From Holzapfeliella floricola DSM 23037 = JCM 16512 (GTDB taxonomy: Bacteria; Bacillota; Bacilli; Lactobacillales; Lactobacillaceae), in NCBI RefSeq assembly GCF_001436605.1, contig NZ_AYZL01000018.1, positions 1 through 41,240 of the forward strand: DNA of 41,240 nucleotides, read 5' to 3'. Position numbers and translations under genes: made by a program. This document shows, piece by piece, positions 31,426 through 40,500 of this stretch; positions within the stretch are counted from its first letter, which is position 1, and every line of letters begins with the position of its first letter. Under the pieces are notes generated by a model, which was given only the letters and a program-made list of their open reading frames with translations, was not told where the DNA came from and did no database searches.

Positions 31426-31452
31426 GATATAATTAATACTTGATAATTATCA
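31426..31452 (+). promoter_or_regulatory. -10 box and palindromic operator of the second MarR gene
   Basis: TATAAT (31426-31431) is followed by the perfect 12-bp palindrome TGATAATTATCA (31441-31452). A repressor on it would sit at the transcription start. Autoregulation by the MarR protein is inferred; the core also resembles part of a Fur box. Confidence 0.5.
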
Positions 31453-31490
31453 TAACTTTAGTATAAGTTGTAATTAAGGGGGACATTAGT

Positions 31491-31967
31491 TTGGTTCAAA
31501 TTAGTCGTGATCATATTGCTTTTCAGGTTATTGAAAAGTTACAAAAGAGTTCAATATCTGAAAAACTAGATTTTTTCGAAAAGAATTATGGTTCGCTTTA
31601 TGCTGAAGAAGTTAGAGCACAGTTAACACACCATGATTTAGAAATTTTAACTTTGATATTGGGGAAAGAAGTTATGATTTCAGACGTTGTTAATCAGATG
31701 TCAATCACGCAAGGCGGTGTTTCTAGACGTATCAAGAAGTTAAATGAATTGGGGTACCTTGAAAGATTTCGAGGGCTAGAAAATTACCGTAATGTGTATG
31801 TTAAATTAACTTCTAAAGGTGAACATCTAGCAAAAGCTAATGTAGCGTTTCATGAATCGGCTTATAAAGAAGCTAAGCAAGATTTTAGTTCATTAACAGA
31901 AGATGAATTACAGACAATCGAAAGATTCTTGAATATTGTTCAGAAATATGGCGAATTTGGTGAATAA
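31491..31967 (+). CDS. MarR-family transcriptional regulator (TTG start)
   Basis: A 158-residue winged-helix protein. The recognition part is ISDVVNQMSITQGGVSRRIKKLNELGYL (split here: helix 2 about 63-70, recognition helix about 73-84), followed by a wing with RFRGLENYRNVYVKLTSKG. The start is TTG at 31491 with AAGGGGG at proper spacing. The target genes are unknown: the convergent EIIC gene points toward it, and metQNI ends just upstream with its own terminator. A palindrome in its promoter suggests self-control. Confidence 0.82.
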   Translation: MVQISRDHIAFQVIEKLQKSSISEKLDFFEKNYGSLYAEEVRAQLTHHDLEILTLILGKEVMISDVVNQMSITQGGVSRRIKKLNELGYLERFRGLENYRNVYVKLTSKGEHLAKANVAFHESAYKEAKQDFSSLTEDELQTIERFLNIVQKYGEFGE

Positions 31968-31968
31968 T

Positions 31969-32002
31969 AAAAAAGGAAACTCATTCATGAGTTTCCTTTT
32001 TT
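31969..32002. terminator. Bidirectional terminator between the MarR and EIIC-like genes
   Basis: AAAAAAGGAAACTCAT-TC-ATGAGTTTCCTTTTTT is a perfect hairpin for the converging genes. Confidence 0.92.
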
Positions 32003-32004
32003 AT

Positions 32005-33045
32005 TTAGTCATAATTAAGAGTAAAGTCTTGAATATCCATAAAATGCCATTTTAAGATGAATACATAATGACTAATTAGGGCCATTACGAATGGTATGAT
32101 GATAAAAATAACAATTAATATTATAATAGGTGAACCTTTTTCAAGTGCGGCAATTGGGCCAATTAATCCAGAAAGACCAAATCCAGCACTCATCGGAGTG
32201 CCATTGATATTCAGTAAAGCACCTAAACCACCTAAAACACCAGAGTTAATCGCGATTGGCAACATAACTTTTGGTTTTTTCAAGATATTAGCCATTTGAA
32301 TTTTAGGAGAGCCAATAATATGAGCGAGGGATGCACCCAAGGAGTTAACTTTGAAGCCATAGACCGCCAGTGCATAGGATGCGGCAACTATTCCAAGATT
32401 GGCCGAACCTGAAGCAATACCTTGTAAACCGACAGCAGAGGCAATTCCAACTGAAGATACTGGCGAAATAATAATTAGAGCAAATGATATTCCAAGTAAT
32501 ACACCCATTAATAGAGGTTGTAAATGCGTTACTTGTGTAATGAAATCACCAATTAATCGAGTTATTTGACCAACGGGTTTTAGTGTAAGCTGACCAATTC
32601 CACCACCAATAAGTAATATAATAGAAGGTAGAAGTAGAATTGTGTATGATTTCAGATGATTACCTAAAATCAAAATTAAGATATAGCTAATTAAAATAGT
32701 AAGACCGACATTAATAACGTCACCAGATCCTGCAATAATGAGACCATTTGGTGTCATCTTAATATTTCCGGCACTAATAGCTGTTGCTAGTACCATTGAG
32801 GCACTTTGAATGGGTGCTAATTTCCCGATTAATCCTACACAAAGTGCACTAACAACGGGAAGCAGTACTGCTGAAATGGCAGTAAAGTTTAAGAGGGTCT
32901 GTGCAAATTCAAAATGAGGTAACAAAGTTTTCATAATATTATTAAGTAAAGCACCTGGAACCAAAGCAACGATAACACCGATAGAGACACCATTTAAGGT
33001 ATCCATTGTGATTTTTTTAAGTGTTTCAAGCCAGTTTTTATTCAA
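32005..33045 (-). CDS. EIIC-like membrane permease (PTS_EIIC_2/PfoR-type)
   Basis: A 346-residue membrane protein with about ten hydrophobic helices. It matches the PTS_EIIC_2 type often annotated as PTS subunit IIC or PfoR: the stretch TLNGVSIGVIVALVPGALL near the start and the Gly-rich middle are typical. No IIA or IIB domain or gene is near, so it is an orphan and its substrate is unknown. The frame extends to ATG at 33087, but that start has a poor ribosome site and sits against the upstream gene; TTG at 33045 has AAAAGGAG 7 bases ahead. It follows the aminotransferase gene closely and is probably cotranscribed. Confidence 0.72.
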   Translation of the reverse strand: MNKNWLETLKKITMDTLNGVSIGVIVALVPGALLNNIMKTLLPHFEFAQTLLNFTAISAVLLPVVSALCVGLIGKLAPIQSASMVLATAISAGNIKMTPNGLIIAGSGDVINVGLTILISYILILILGNHLKSYTILLLPSIILLIGGGIGQLTLKPVGQITRLIGDFITQVTHLQPLLMGVLLGISFALIIISPVSSVGIASAVGLQGIASGSANLGIVAASYALAVYGFKVNSLGASLAHIIGSPKIQMANILKKPKVMLPIAINSGVLGGLGALLNINGTPMSAGFGLSGLIGPIAALEKGSPIIILIVIFIIIPFVMALISHYVFILKWHFMDIQDFTLNYD

Positions 33046-33101
33046 AATAAAGCTCCTTTTCTGGGGTGAAATAGTTGGGTAAGGCATCGTTTTTATTTTA
33101 C

Positions 33102-34265
33102 CTAGTTTAAAAATGATTTAATACGGTTTAATGCAGTTTTGATATTTTCCTCACTAGCAGCAAAGCTAATACGAACATAGCCTTCACCACCTGGACCAAA
33201 ACAAGAACCTGGAATGACAGCAACTTTTGCCCCATGAGCGAGTTGACGGCAAAATTCAAAACTGTCTTGCGTAAATTGTTCAGGAATTTTAGCAAATAAG
33301 TAAAAAGCACCGTCTGGTTTAACATAATCAAACCCTAGTTGACCAAGTCCCTCTTCTAAAATAGCGACACGTTTTGCATACGCTTCTCGCATCTGAGGGC
33401 CATCTTCAAGCCCATTCTTGAATGCTTCAGTTGCAGCTGCTTGAGCGTTGGTTGTAGCCGATGTGATTAAGAATTGATGGACTTTATTAACTTCATTAAT
33501 AATAGTTGCAGGTCCGCCAATCACACCAATACGCCATCCAGTCATTGCATGTGATTTTGATACGCCATTAAACACAAGTGTTTGTTCAGGTAAAATAGTC
33601 CCCATTGAAACGTGATCATGTTGATAAGAGAGTTCGCTATAAATCTCGTCACTAATGCAAAAAATATCATTTTTAGAAATAACCGTTGCTAAATCTTCTA
33701 GTTCTGTTTGAGTATAAGTCACACCAGTTGGATTGTTTGGAAAGTTTAAGACAACTGCTTTAACTGATTCGCCATTTTCATCAAGTGCTTCTTTCAATTT
33801 TTCTTTTGATAATTTGAAATCTGTTTTTGAAGTATCAATATAGATTGGTGAAGCACCTAAAAATTCCATAATAGGGATGTATAGAGGGAAGATAGGTGTG
33901 GGTAAGATAATTTTATCACCTGGATTCAAAATAGTAGATAATGTTGCATAAATGGCTTCAGTTACACCGGCTGTAATAATTAATTGATCTTCTGGATTGT
34001 AGTTTAAGCCATACTTAGCTTTTAAAAATTGACTTGCGGCTGTTCGAAGTTCAATCGTACCACGAGGATTAGTATAGTGGCTTTCATTATTTTCAATACT
34101 TCTGATAGCGGCTTGTTTAACGTGATTGGGTGTATTGAAATCAGGCTCACCAATTGTAAGGTGAACAATATCGTCAATTTGTGAAATTTCGGCGTTGAAT
34201 TCCAGGATTGAATTGGGTTTTAAAACAGATAAATTTTTGTTTAAGCGATTAATCAGTGATGGCAT
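33102..34265 (-). CDS. Class I aminotransferase (PatA/AraT-like)
   Basis: A 387-residue PLP enzyme of fold type I. TNPRGTIELR and NFPNNPTG are family stretches, SDEIYSEL holds the Asp that contacts the pyridine nitrogen, and K237 in SKSHAMTGWRIG is the PLP lysine. The C-terminal YVRISFA holds the substrate-carboxylate Arg. Candidates are N-acetyl-diaminopimelate aminotransferase (PatA) or aromatic aminotransferase (AraT); they cannot be told apart by eye. GGAGA lies upstream of the ATG at 34265. It is the first gene of a two-gene unit with the EIIC-like gene. Confidence 0.88.
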   Translation of the reverse strand: MPSLINRLNKNLSVLKPNSILEFNAEISQIDDIVHLTIGEPDFNTPNHVKQAAIRSIENNESHYTNPRGTIELRTAASQFLKAKYGLNYNPEDQLIITAGVTEAIYATLSTILNPGDKIILPTPIFPLYIPIMEFLGASPIYIDTSKTDFKLSKEKLKEALDENGESVKAVVLNFPNNPTGVTYTQTELEDLATVISKNDIFCISDEIYSELSYQHDHVSMGTILPEQTLVFNGVSKSHAMTGWRIGVIGGPATIINEVNKVHQFLITSATTNAQAAATEAFKNGLEDGPQMREAYAKRVAILEEGLGQLGFDYVKPDGAFYLFAKIPEQFTQDSFEFCRQLAHGAKVAVIPGSCFGPGGEGYVRISFAASEENIKTALNRIKSFLN

Positions 34266-34356
34266 AGCGGATCTCCTTTTAATATGTTTTTATTATTTTT
34301 ATCATATCATTTTAATATAAACAGTCAATTATTTTAGAAATTTTAGTATAAATTAG

Positions 34357-34385
34357 TTAACAAATTTGTATTCTAGCGCTATAAT
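34357..34385 (+). promoter_or_regulatory. Promoter of the small helical protein gene
   Basis: TTAACA (34357-34362), 17 bp, TATAAT (34380-34385). GAGGAGG follows before the ATG at 34415. The combination predicts strong expression. Confidence 0.75.
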
Positions 34386-34414
34386 AGAATTAAATTAATG
34401 AGGAGGAATACATT

Positions 34415-34591
34415 ATGGCATTTAATTTTGACGAAATGAAAGACAAAGTATCAAAGGGCATTGATTCAGTAAAAAACAGTGACGCTGTTGATAAAGCTAA
34501 AAAAGCAACTGATGATGTTCACAAGAAAGTGAGCGACGGTTTAAACGAAGCTGGCAAAAAAGTGGATGAATTCCGCGGTAAAAAAGATTAA
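34415..34591 (+). CDS. Small charged helical protein, 58 residues
   Basis: The frame reads MAFNFDEMKDKVSKGIDSVK and continues with alternating Lys, Asp, Val and Ala to FRGKKD. The pattern (hydrophobic every three to four residues, no Cys, no signal peptide) is an amphipathic helix similar to YtxH/CsbD/apolipoprotein-like stress proteins of lactobacilli. It has a near-consensus promoter, GAGGAGG at good spacing and its own terminator, so it is a real and probably abundant product. Function is unknown; general stress or membrane association is a guess. Confidence 0.8.
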   Translation: MAFNFDEMKDKVSKGIDSVKNSDAVDKAKKATDDVHKKVSDGLNEAGKKVDEFRGKKD

Positions 34592-34595
34592 TAAT

Positions 34596-34632
34596 AAAAA
34601 AGCTCTGAGTATTTCTTCTCAGAGCTTTTTTT
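34596..34632. terminator. Bidirectional terminator between the small helical protein and the DUF218 gene
   Basis: AAAAAAGCTCTGAG / CTCAGAGCTTTTTT has a 14-bp perfect stem around an 8-base loop. Confidence 0.92.
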
Positions 34633-34633
34633 A

Positions 34634-35674
34634 TTATAGTATTTGAGACAGTGACTTAATAATTGCAAATAATACTAATCCTGTTACGATTATGGCATGA
34701 AAATTTCGGTGTGCGAGCAAGACGGCAATGTACTCTCTGATAATCGCATTTGGAACAAAGAAAAATTTGGTTTTAGCACCAAGACCGTTAATGGCCATTC
34801 CAGCATCTCGTGCATATTGTGCACCACGATAAAGATGATAATAGCTCGTGACAAAGATGCCATTGTGAACATCTAGTCCTAATTGATCTACGATTTTTTT
34901 TGAAAAGGTCATGTTTTCAATTGTATTTTTGGCCTTAGTTTCAGCAATAACATGTTTAGCATCAACACCGTGTGTAATAGCATAGTGACGCATGGCTTCA
35001 CCTTCTGATATGCTTTCGTCAGATCCTTGTCCACCTGTACAAACAATATAGGGTGCTGTTTTTCCTTTTTTAATTTGTTTTTGATAAAACCAAATACCAC
35101 GATTAATTCTTGAAGCGAGTAAAGGTGGAACTTGATTGCCATTAATTAAGCCAGAACCTAAAACAATAATAAAGTCTTTGTCTTTTTTTGGCCTGTAAAA
35201 GTAGAAGAGTAATAGTGAGCTTAAAAAGCTAAACAAACAAAGGATAATGTAACCTAAAATAATACTTAGTATATTGTCAAAAAAGATGAATATTTTTTCA
35301 GGTAATAACCAATGTATCAATCCAAAAACAAATGGATAAAGGATACTCATTATTCCTAAAATAAGTGTCAATGTGTTAGCTAGTGAATGAGATTCTTTTT
35401 GCCAAACGATAATACCGTTCCAGATTAAGAAGACACCATAAAATATTGAAAAGAAAATAACAACAACCATTAATAATCCAGCTATTATGAAGCTTGTTAT
35501 AGTCAAAGGCTGATAGTTGATTGTTAAAACAATGGAACCAAATAGTATTCCCGTTGTTAAAATAGCTAAGTTAAGTAGCAAACCATTTCGTAGTCGACTT
35601 TTATTTTGTTTGTAGCTGTATAAAAATGATGTCATAATGATTAAATCGATTAAAAATATGCAAAAAATAAACAA
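34634..35674 (-). CDS. DUF218 (YdcF/SanA-like) membrane protein
   Basis: A 346-residue protein. About five hydrophobic helices fill residues 1-165. The DUF218 domain (about 170-320) starts with FIIVLGSGLINGNQVPPLL and contains CTGGQGSDESISEGEAM, AKNTIENM and TSYYHLYR, all family motifs, and one more helix lies at the end. Related proteins act in envelope maintenance or vancomycin tolerance (SanA), but the reaction is not settled. The start is TTG at 35674, with AAGAGG 7 bases upstream; the next ATG would cut the first helix. It follows the 72-residue gene by 16 bases, so an operon is likely. Confidence 0.83.
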   Translation of the reverse strand: MFIFCIFLIDLIIMTSFLYSYKQNKSRLRNGLLLNLAILTTGILFGSIVLTINYQPLTITSFIIAGLLMVVVIFFSIFYGVFLIWNGIIVWQKESHSLANTLTLILGIMSILYPFVFGLIHWLLPEKIFIFFDNILSIILGYIILCLFSFLSSLLLFYFYRPKKDKDFIIVLGSGLINGNQVPPLLASRINRGIWFYQKQIKKGKTAPYIVCTGGQGSDESISEGEAMRHYAITHGVDAKHVIAETKAKNTIENMTFSKKIVDQLGLDVHNGIFVTSYYHLYRGAQYARDAGMAINGLGAKTKFFFVPNAIIREYIAVLLAHRNFHAIIVTGLVLFAIIKSLSQIL

Positions 35675-35690
35675 GTTTAAACCTCTTTTC

Positions 35691-35909
35691 TTATCTAAAT
35701 AAATAGACTAGGGCAATTCCAATTAGGGATATGATAGCTCCCCAAAAAAGTTGGAAGAAGACACTTTTATCGCCTAACAACAAGCGTAAAATAGGCGCTT
35801 TTTTACCAAATCCAAATAAAATAATACCGAAGATAAAAACCACAAATGCAAAAAAGCCTTTTGGATTTTGGTTAAAAAAGTCACCGATTTCTTTCAATAG
35901 TTGATCCAT
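35691..35909 (-). CDS. Small two-helix membrane protein, 72 residues
   Basis: The protein has an N-terminal amphipathic part (MDQLLKEIGDFFNQNPKG), a first helix (about 19-35), a basic loop (GKKAPILRLLLGDK) and a second helix (about 51-71). I do not recognise the family. GAGG lies 7 bases before the ATG at 35909. It lies 16 bases upstream of the DUF218 gene and probably shares its transcript, so a role in the same envelope process is possible. Confidence 0.72.
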   Translation of the reverse strand: MDQLLKEIGDFFNQNPKGFFAFVVFIFGIILFGFGKKAPILRLLLGDKSVFFQLFWGAIISLIGIALVYLFR

Positions 35910-35970
35910 AATCAGACCTCATTTCTGATAATCGTTTAACTCATTTTATCATATTTGATAAATACTAAAT

Positions 35971-36004
35971 AAAAAAGCAAAGCATTAAGCTTTGCTTTTT
36001 TTTG
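35971..36004. terminator. Terminator of brnQ
   Basis: AAGCAAAGC-ATTAA-GCTTTGCTT is a perfect stem with A and T runs, and on the minus strand it ends brnQ. Confidence 0.9.
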
Positions 36005-37337
36005 TTGGGTTTAATTTAAGTAAAATCATCCCAATAATGTAACCAACAACAGCAGGTATTACCCACCCCAGTCCAATTGAACTAAAAGGAATGAGTGCAT
36101 GATAGGATTCAATGATTCTTGTTATTGTCTCATTTGCCAAAAACTGTGGTAGGTTGTTGAGTCCATCCATAATTGCGGGAATCAAAACAAATAAAGTTGT
36201 TGTTTGGTATAAGATATTATGATCACCAACTAACGGCGTTAATAAAGCAACAATGATTAAGACGAGAGCCAATGGAAACATAAACATTAAAACAGGAACA
36301 GAATAAGAAATAATATTTGTTAATCCAATATTTGCAAATAGTGCTGGAGCAATGCAGGCGATGATGACAAATGTACGATAAGAAACTTTAGGAAATAAGT
36401 TGTTCATTGTTTCTCCAAAAGCAGTAATTAATCCAATCGCTGTTTTTAAACAAGCAACGATAATAATAGCAGCTAGTAAGACATTCCCAAGCTTACCGAA
36501 ATAGTGAGTGGCAATTTGTGCTAAGGCAATGCCACCATTTGAAGCTGGTGCTAGTTGGCCCAAACTTAAACCGCCCATTAAAGCCAGCAGGATATAGATA
36601 ACACTCATCAAAATAATAAAAATCACACTGGATTTCGTCAGCTCTTTGGCGATTTGTTTTGAATCAGTTATACCTAATTCTTTGATAGCATCGATCACAA
36701 TGAAAGCCATCAACTGAGCACCTAAAGCATCCATAGTATTATAACCTTGCAAGAAACCAGTGAAGAAAGTATGGCTTTGATAAGCAGGCTGTGCTGTATG
36801 ATTGAGGTCTCCCATTGGATTCATAAAAGCAAATAAAATTAAAATTCCCATTAGAATTAAGAACAAGGGTGTTAGGTATTTACCAACATAAGTCATTAAT
36901 TTTGCAGGTTTTAAAGTTAACACAAAAGTTAATGTGAAAAATAGAATAGAAAAAATAGCCAAAACCCATTTTTCGGAACCAGCACTAATTAAAGGTTGAA
37001 TCCCAACATCAAATGAAGTAGTGGCTAGTCTAGGCGTAATAAACAGTGGGCCTAAAATCAAGAAAATAAGAATTGTAAAAACATAAGCATAAGGTTTACT
37101 AACTTTATTTGCAATTTCAAAAACACTGTTTTCCTTAATAAAATTAACACTTAAAACACCCAGTAAAGAAAATCCAACTGAAGTAACTAAAAAACCAGCA
37201 GTAGATAAGGGAAGTAGATTCCCAGATTGTTGACCAAGTGAGATAGGAAAAATAACATTTCCCGCACCAAAGAAAACACCAAAGAGTAATAGTCCAATAT
37301 ATATTGTATTTTTCAAAGATAAATGATTCGTCTTCAT
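35985..37337 (-). CDS. brnQ: Branched-chain amino acid:cation symporter BrnQ
   Basis: A 450-residue LIVCS-family symporter for leucine, isoleucine and valine with Na+ or H+. It has about 12 helices. The N-terminal stretch FGVFFGAGNVIFPISLGQQSG and the later GYNTMDALGAQLMAFIVI are hallmark sequences. An upstream start at 37382 is open, but the ATG at 37337 has AAGGA about 9 bases ahead and gives the standard N-terminus. Two direct repeats lie upstream and may be operator sites. It is a single gene with its own terminator. Confidence 0.93.
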   Translation of the reverse strand: MKTNHLSLKNTIYIGLLLFGVFFGAGNVIFPISLGQQSGNLLPLSTAGFLVTSVGFSLLGVLSVNFIKENSVFEIANKVSKPYAYVFTILIFLILGPLFITPRLATTSFDVGIQPLISAGSEKWVLAIFSILFFTLTFVLTLKPAKLMTYVGKYLTPLFLILMGILILFAFMNPMGDLNHTAQPAYQSHTFFTGFLQGYNTMDALGAQLMAFIVIDAIKELGITDSKQIAKELTKSSVIFIILMSVIYILLALMGGLSLGQLAPASNGGIALAQIATHYFGKLGNVLLAAIIIVACLKTAIGLITAFGETMNNLFPKVSYRTFVIIACIAPALFANIGLTNIISYSVPVLMFMFPLALVLIIVALLTPLVGDHNILYQTTTLFVLIPAIMDGLNNLPQFLANETITRIIESYHALIPFSSIGLGWVIPAVVGYIIGMILLKLNPTKKSKA

Positions 37338-37388
37338 TAATAATTCCTTTCCTGTTTTGAATTTGTAAAAGGTCAATAGCACTATTTA

Positions 37389-37446
37389 TTTTACAGGTAA
37401 TTAAAAGAAAGAGGAAGTCATAAATCTGCCTTTTACAGGTTAAAAG
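37389..37446 (-). repeat. Direct repeat pair upstream of brnQ
   Basis: TTTTACAGGTAATTAAAAG (37389-37407) and TTTTACAGGTTAAAAG (37431-37446) share TTTTACAGGT and TTAAAAG. The starts are 42 bp apart, about four helical turns, so two proteins could bind on the same DNA face. They lie between brnQ and the adhesin promoter. Confidence 0.5.
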
Positions 37447-37494
37447 TGATTTTTGAAGATAAATTGCGTAGTGTGTGATTTCAAGGGTAAATAG

Positions 37495-37523
37495 TTTACT
37501 TATTAAATGAGCGGGAATATAAT
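37495..37523 (+). promoter_or_regulatory. Promoter of the Ala/Ser-rich adhesin gene
   Basis: TTTACT (37495-37500), 17 bp, TATAAT (37518-37523). AAGGAG follows at 37562-37567, 8 bases before the ATG at 37576. Confidence 0.6.
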
Positions 37524-37575
37524 CGCCTCAATAATTATATTTTTAGTAGGTAACAAATCACAAGGAGACGTTTTC

Positions 37576-40500
37576 ATGTATAACAAAAAACAATATCAAA
37601 AGACAAACGAAAAGAAAGTGATGAGAAAACACAAGAAACAATGGGTGGTTGTATCCTTAACTACTTTGGCGTTGCTAGGTGGTTCAGCCAATTTAGGCGG
37701 TGTCGGGATGCACACTGTTTTTGCAGATACTCAAAACACCAGTACTGCAGTCACTTTGCCTCAGACAAAAGTGTCGGGAACTGGCACCACGAATACACAA
37801 CCAGTTTCACAAAACACTAACACGACAAGTCCCCAAGTTGACTCTTCAAGAGATAACGTTAATAAAGCAAGTGCAGTTGAGCAAACTAATGACAGCAATG
37901 CTTCTCAAAAACAAACATCTGATGAAGGGACTGCGGATGCTTTATCAGATATTAATTTGGGTGCAACTACAAGTAAGCTAGCTAGTCAACAACCTGATAG
38001 CACCTATGCTGCAGATTATATTAATAGCTATAATCAAGTGTTTAATGGGTATCAAGATGGTATGACTGCAACTACAACCACAAAAAATAGTACAGATTCC
38101 TCTTATCTAAAAGGATATGATGTTGGTTATCAAGCTAATCCAAGAGTTAAGGGATACAATGATGGTCTTGCGGATATCCAAGCATTAAAAGAAAATCAGA
38201 TGATAAAAAATAGTCAAGGTAAAAGTGCTGACTATATTGCTGGTTACAAGTCAGCCTATCAAGGATATAGTGATGGAACCAACTATACTTCTCCTAATCC
38301 AAGCATAAATGTAAAAGGTTGGAATAGCTTAAACCCTAATTCTAATACGCTAACAGATGTTTTATATAGTAATGCATATAGTCAAGGTAAATCTTACTAT
38401 GACACTAACAAAACAAAGCTAGTATCAACATCTTTTCAACTATATCAAAGTTACCTTGATAATAATTCAGGACTAACAGGAGTTAAAATACTAAACAATA
38501 TTAGTATGTGGGATACTCAAGGAGTTAATGGAGCCACAGGTTATGATGGTAATGGTGTTGCCACTTCAGTATATGGAAACGCAACTAATGCACAGTCCAA
38601 GCTTTATTCAAATGCAGCTGAAAGAATTGTTTACTATACCACAGACACACCTGTTACTTATGATGGATTGGATCATACAGTAGACTATGCTTCTTACGTT
38701 TTCTCTAATCGTTCTATTCCAGGTGACATTAACATTAAAAATATTACGATGTATGGTGGAGATTATTATGGACCTATGAAAAAAGAGTCTGGTGGTAATA
38801 TATCCTACGATAATATTACATACACTGGTCCACAGTTAGTGAATGCGACAGGGGCCAATGTTACAATAAAAAACAATGTTACGGTAAATGGTGGACAGAA
38901 TTATAATCCTACCCAAATAGGGATTGATTTACCCCCAGAAGCCACAACTGGTGCTACCAGATATGTGCCGGACTTTGTCGCATCAGAAGGTGGCCCTATA
39001 TTAGGTGGAGATATAAATGGTGGTAGTGAAGAACAAAACATGGAAGTTTCTTCAGTTTTGTTCACTAAAGGAAGTCATTATACCGGTAGCTCTTACAATG
39101 GTACAGTGATTGAAGCCTCTGGATCAGGGGATATTATCGTTGATGAAGGTGCTATAGTTGATTTAAAGCCGAAGGGTGACGGATCTTATGGGGCTGGGAA
39201 TGCTCCATCTGGCGGAGTTGCTCAAGGTATGTACTTACATGGTACAAATAATGTTTATGTTAGAAAAAACGCTAGTGTGAATATTACACTTCAAAAAAAC
39301 GATTATATGGCTCAACATGGATATACGGATAGGACTGCCAATGCCATTTATATGACTGGTGGGACTTTGAATATTGATCAAGGAGGTACAATCTCTGTAG
39401 ATTACGATGGGAAAATGCCAACTAATATGACATCCGGTGGTGTTTATCTTAATGGTGGTACTGTGAATGTTAATGGTACCTTTGATATTACGGGTAAGAA
39501 CTTAGGAGACAGCAGTAATTTGTTACTTTATGCGGGTTCTGCTGTAAATATCACAAATGGGAATATGAATATTTCTATTGCTGATGGTAGCGGTAATATG
39601 CACTTGGTTAACGGTAATGCATTTAATGTTTCAAATCCTGGTACTTCAGGTATTAATTTTGATTTAGGACAAAATACAGGATCGGGTAGTGCGTTGTTCG
39701 GATCTGGTACCATGATTGCTAAAAATGTTAGTGTTAACCATAGTGATAAATATTTACCTTACTATGATTTAAACATCCCTATGGGAGGTGGTACTGTCAC
39801 AGGTAATGGTATGAATGGATACGATTCAAACGTATTTAACTATTCCTTAGCTGCAGACGACTCTAAAACTAAACGTTTAGAGTTGAGAGCTATACCAGAT
39901 TTTGGTTTTGTACCTAATAGTAATGATGTTAAATTGGATAGTAATGGAAATTATGTTCTAACAGGTAACTTACAGACTATTAATTCATCACCTAATTTTA
40001 ACAATTCTCAAAATTCTATTTACCTTCGAATGTTAGATAAAAATGGGAATCCATTACCTGGCAATACATATCCTAATACTGAAGATAGTAAGGATGTCGA
40101 TTCTGCCAATAAACCAAATGTATATACAGTAGCTCTTAAGAATAATAGTCAAACGGATGGTACTATTCAATATCAAATTAGTTTACCTAAAGAATTTGAT
40201 CTTACCCAAATTAATAATTATCAAGTTCAGGGACACTATGTTATAAGTAACCATTTAAACCAGATTGATTTGAGTCAGGATAAAATCAATGACGTAATTG
40301 CTAAAAGAGCTACAAGTTCTTATGATGATGGAGTCGCTGCTTTTTTAAATCATAAAGATGATAAGCCAGCATATGATCCAAGTACTGATTCTAGGTATAA
40401 CACCCCTAATAGTGATTACAAAACTGGATATGATGGCGCGAAAGATGGTTATGATAGCAAAGGAGACTCTACGAAATCCTTAGTTTATGGCTATGGTAGT

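Noticed and set aside
37700-37981. 93-codon plus-strand frame
   Set aside because: It overlaps the adhesin gene in another frame; the adhesin has signal peptide, ribosome site and repeats.
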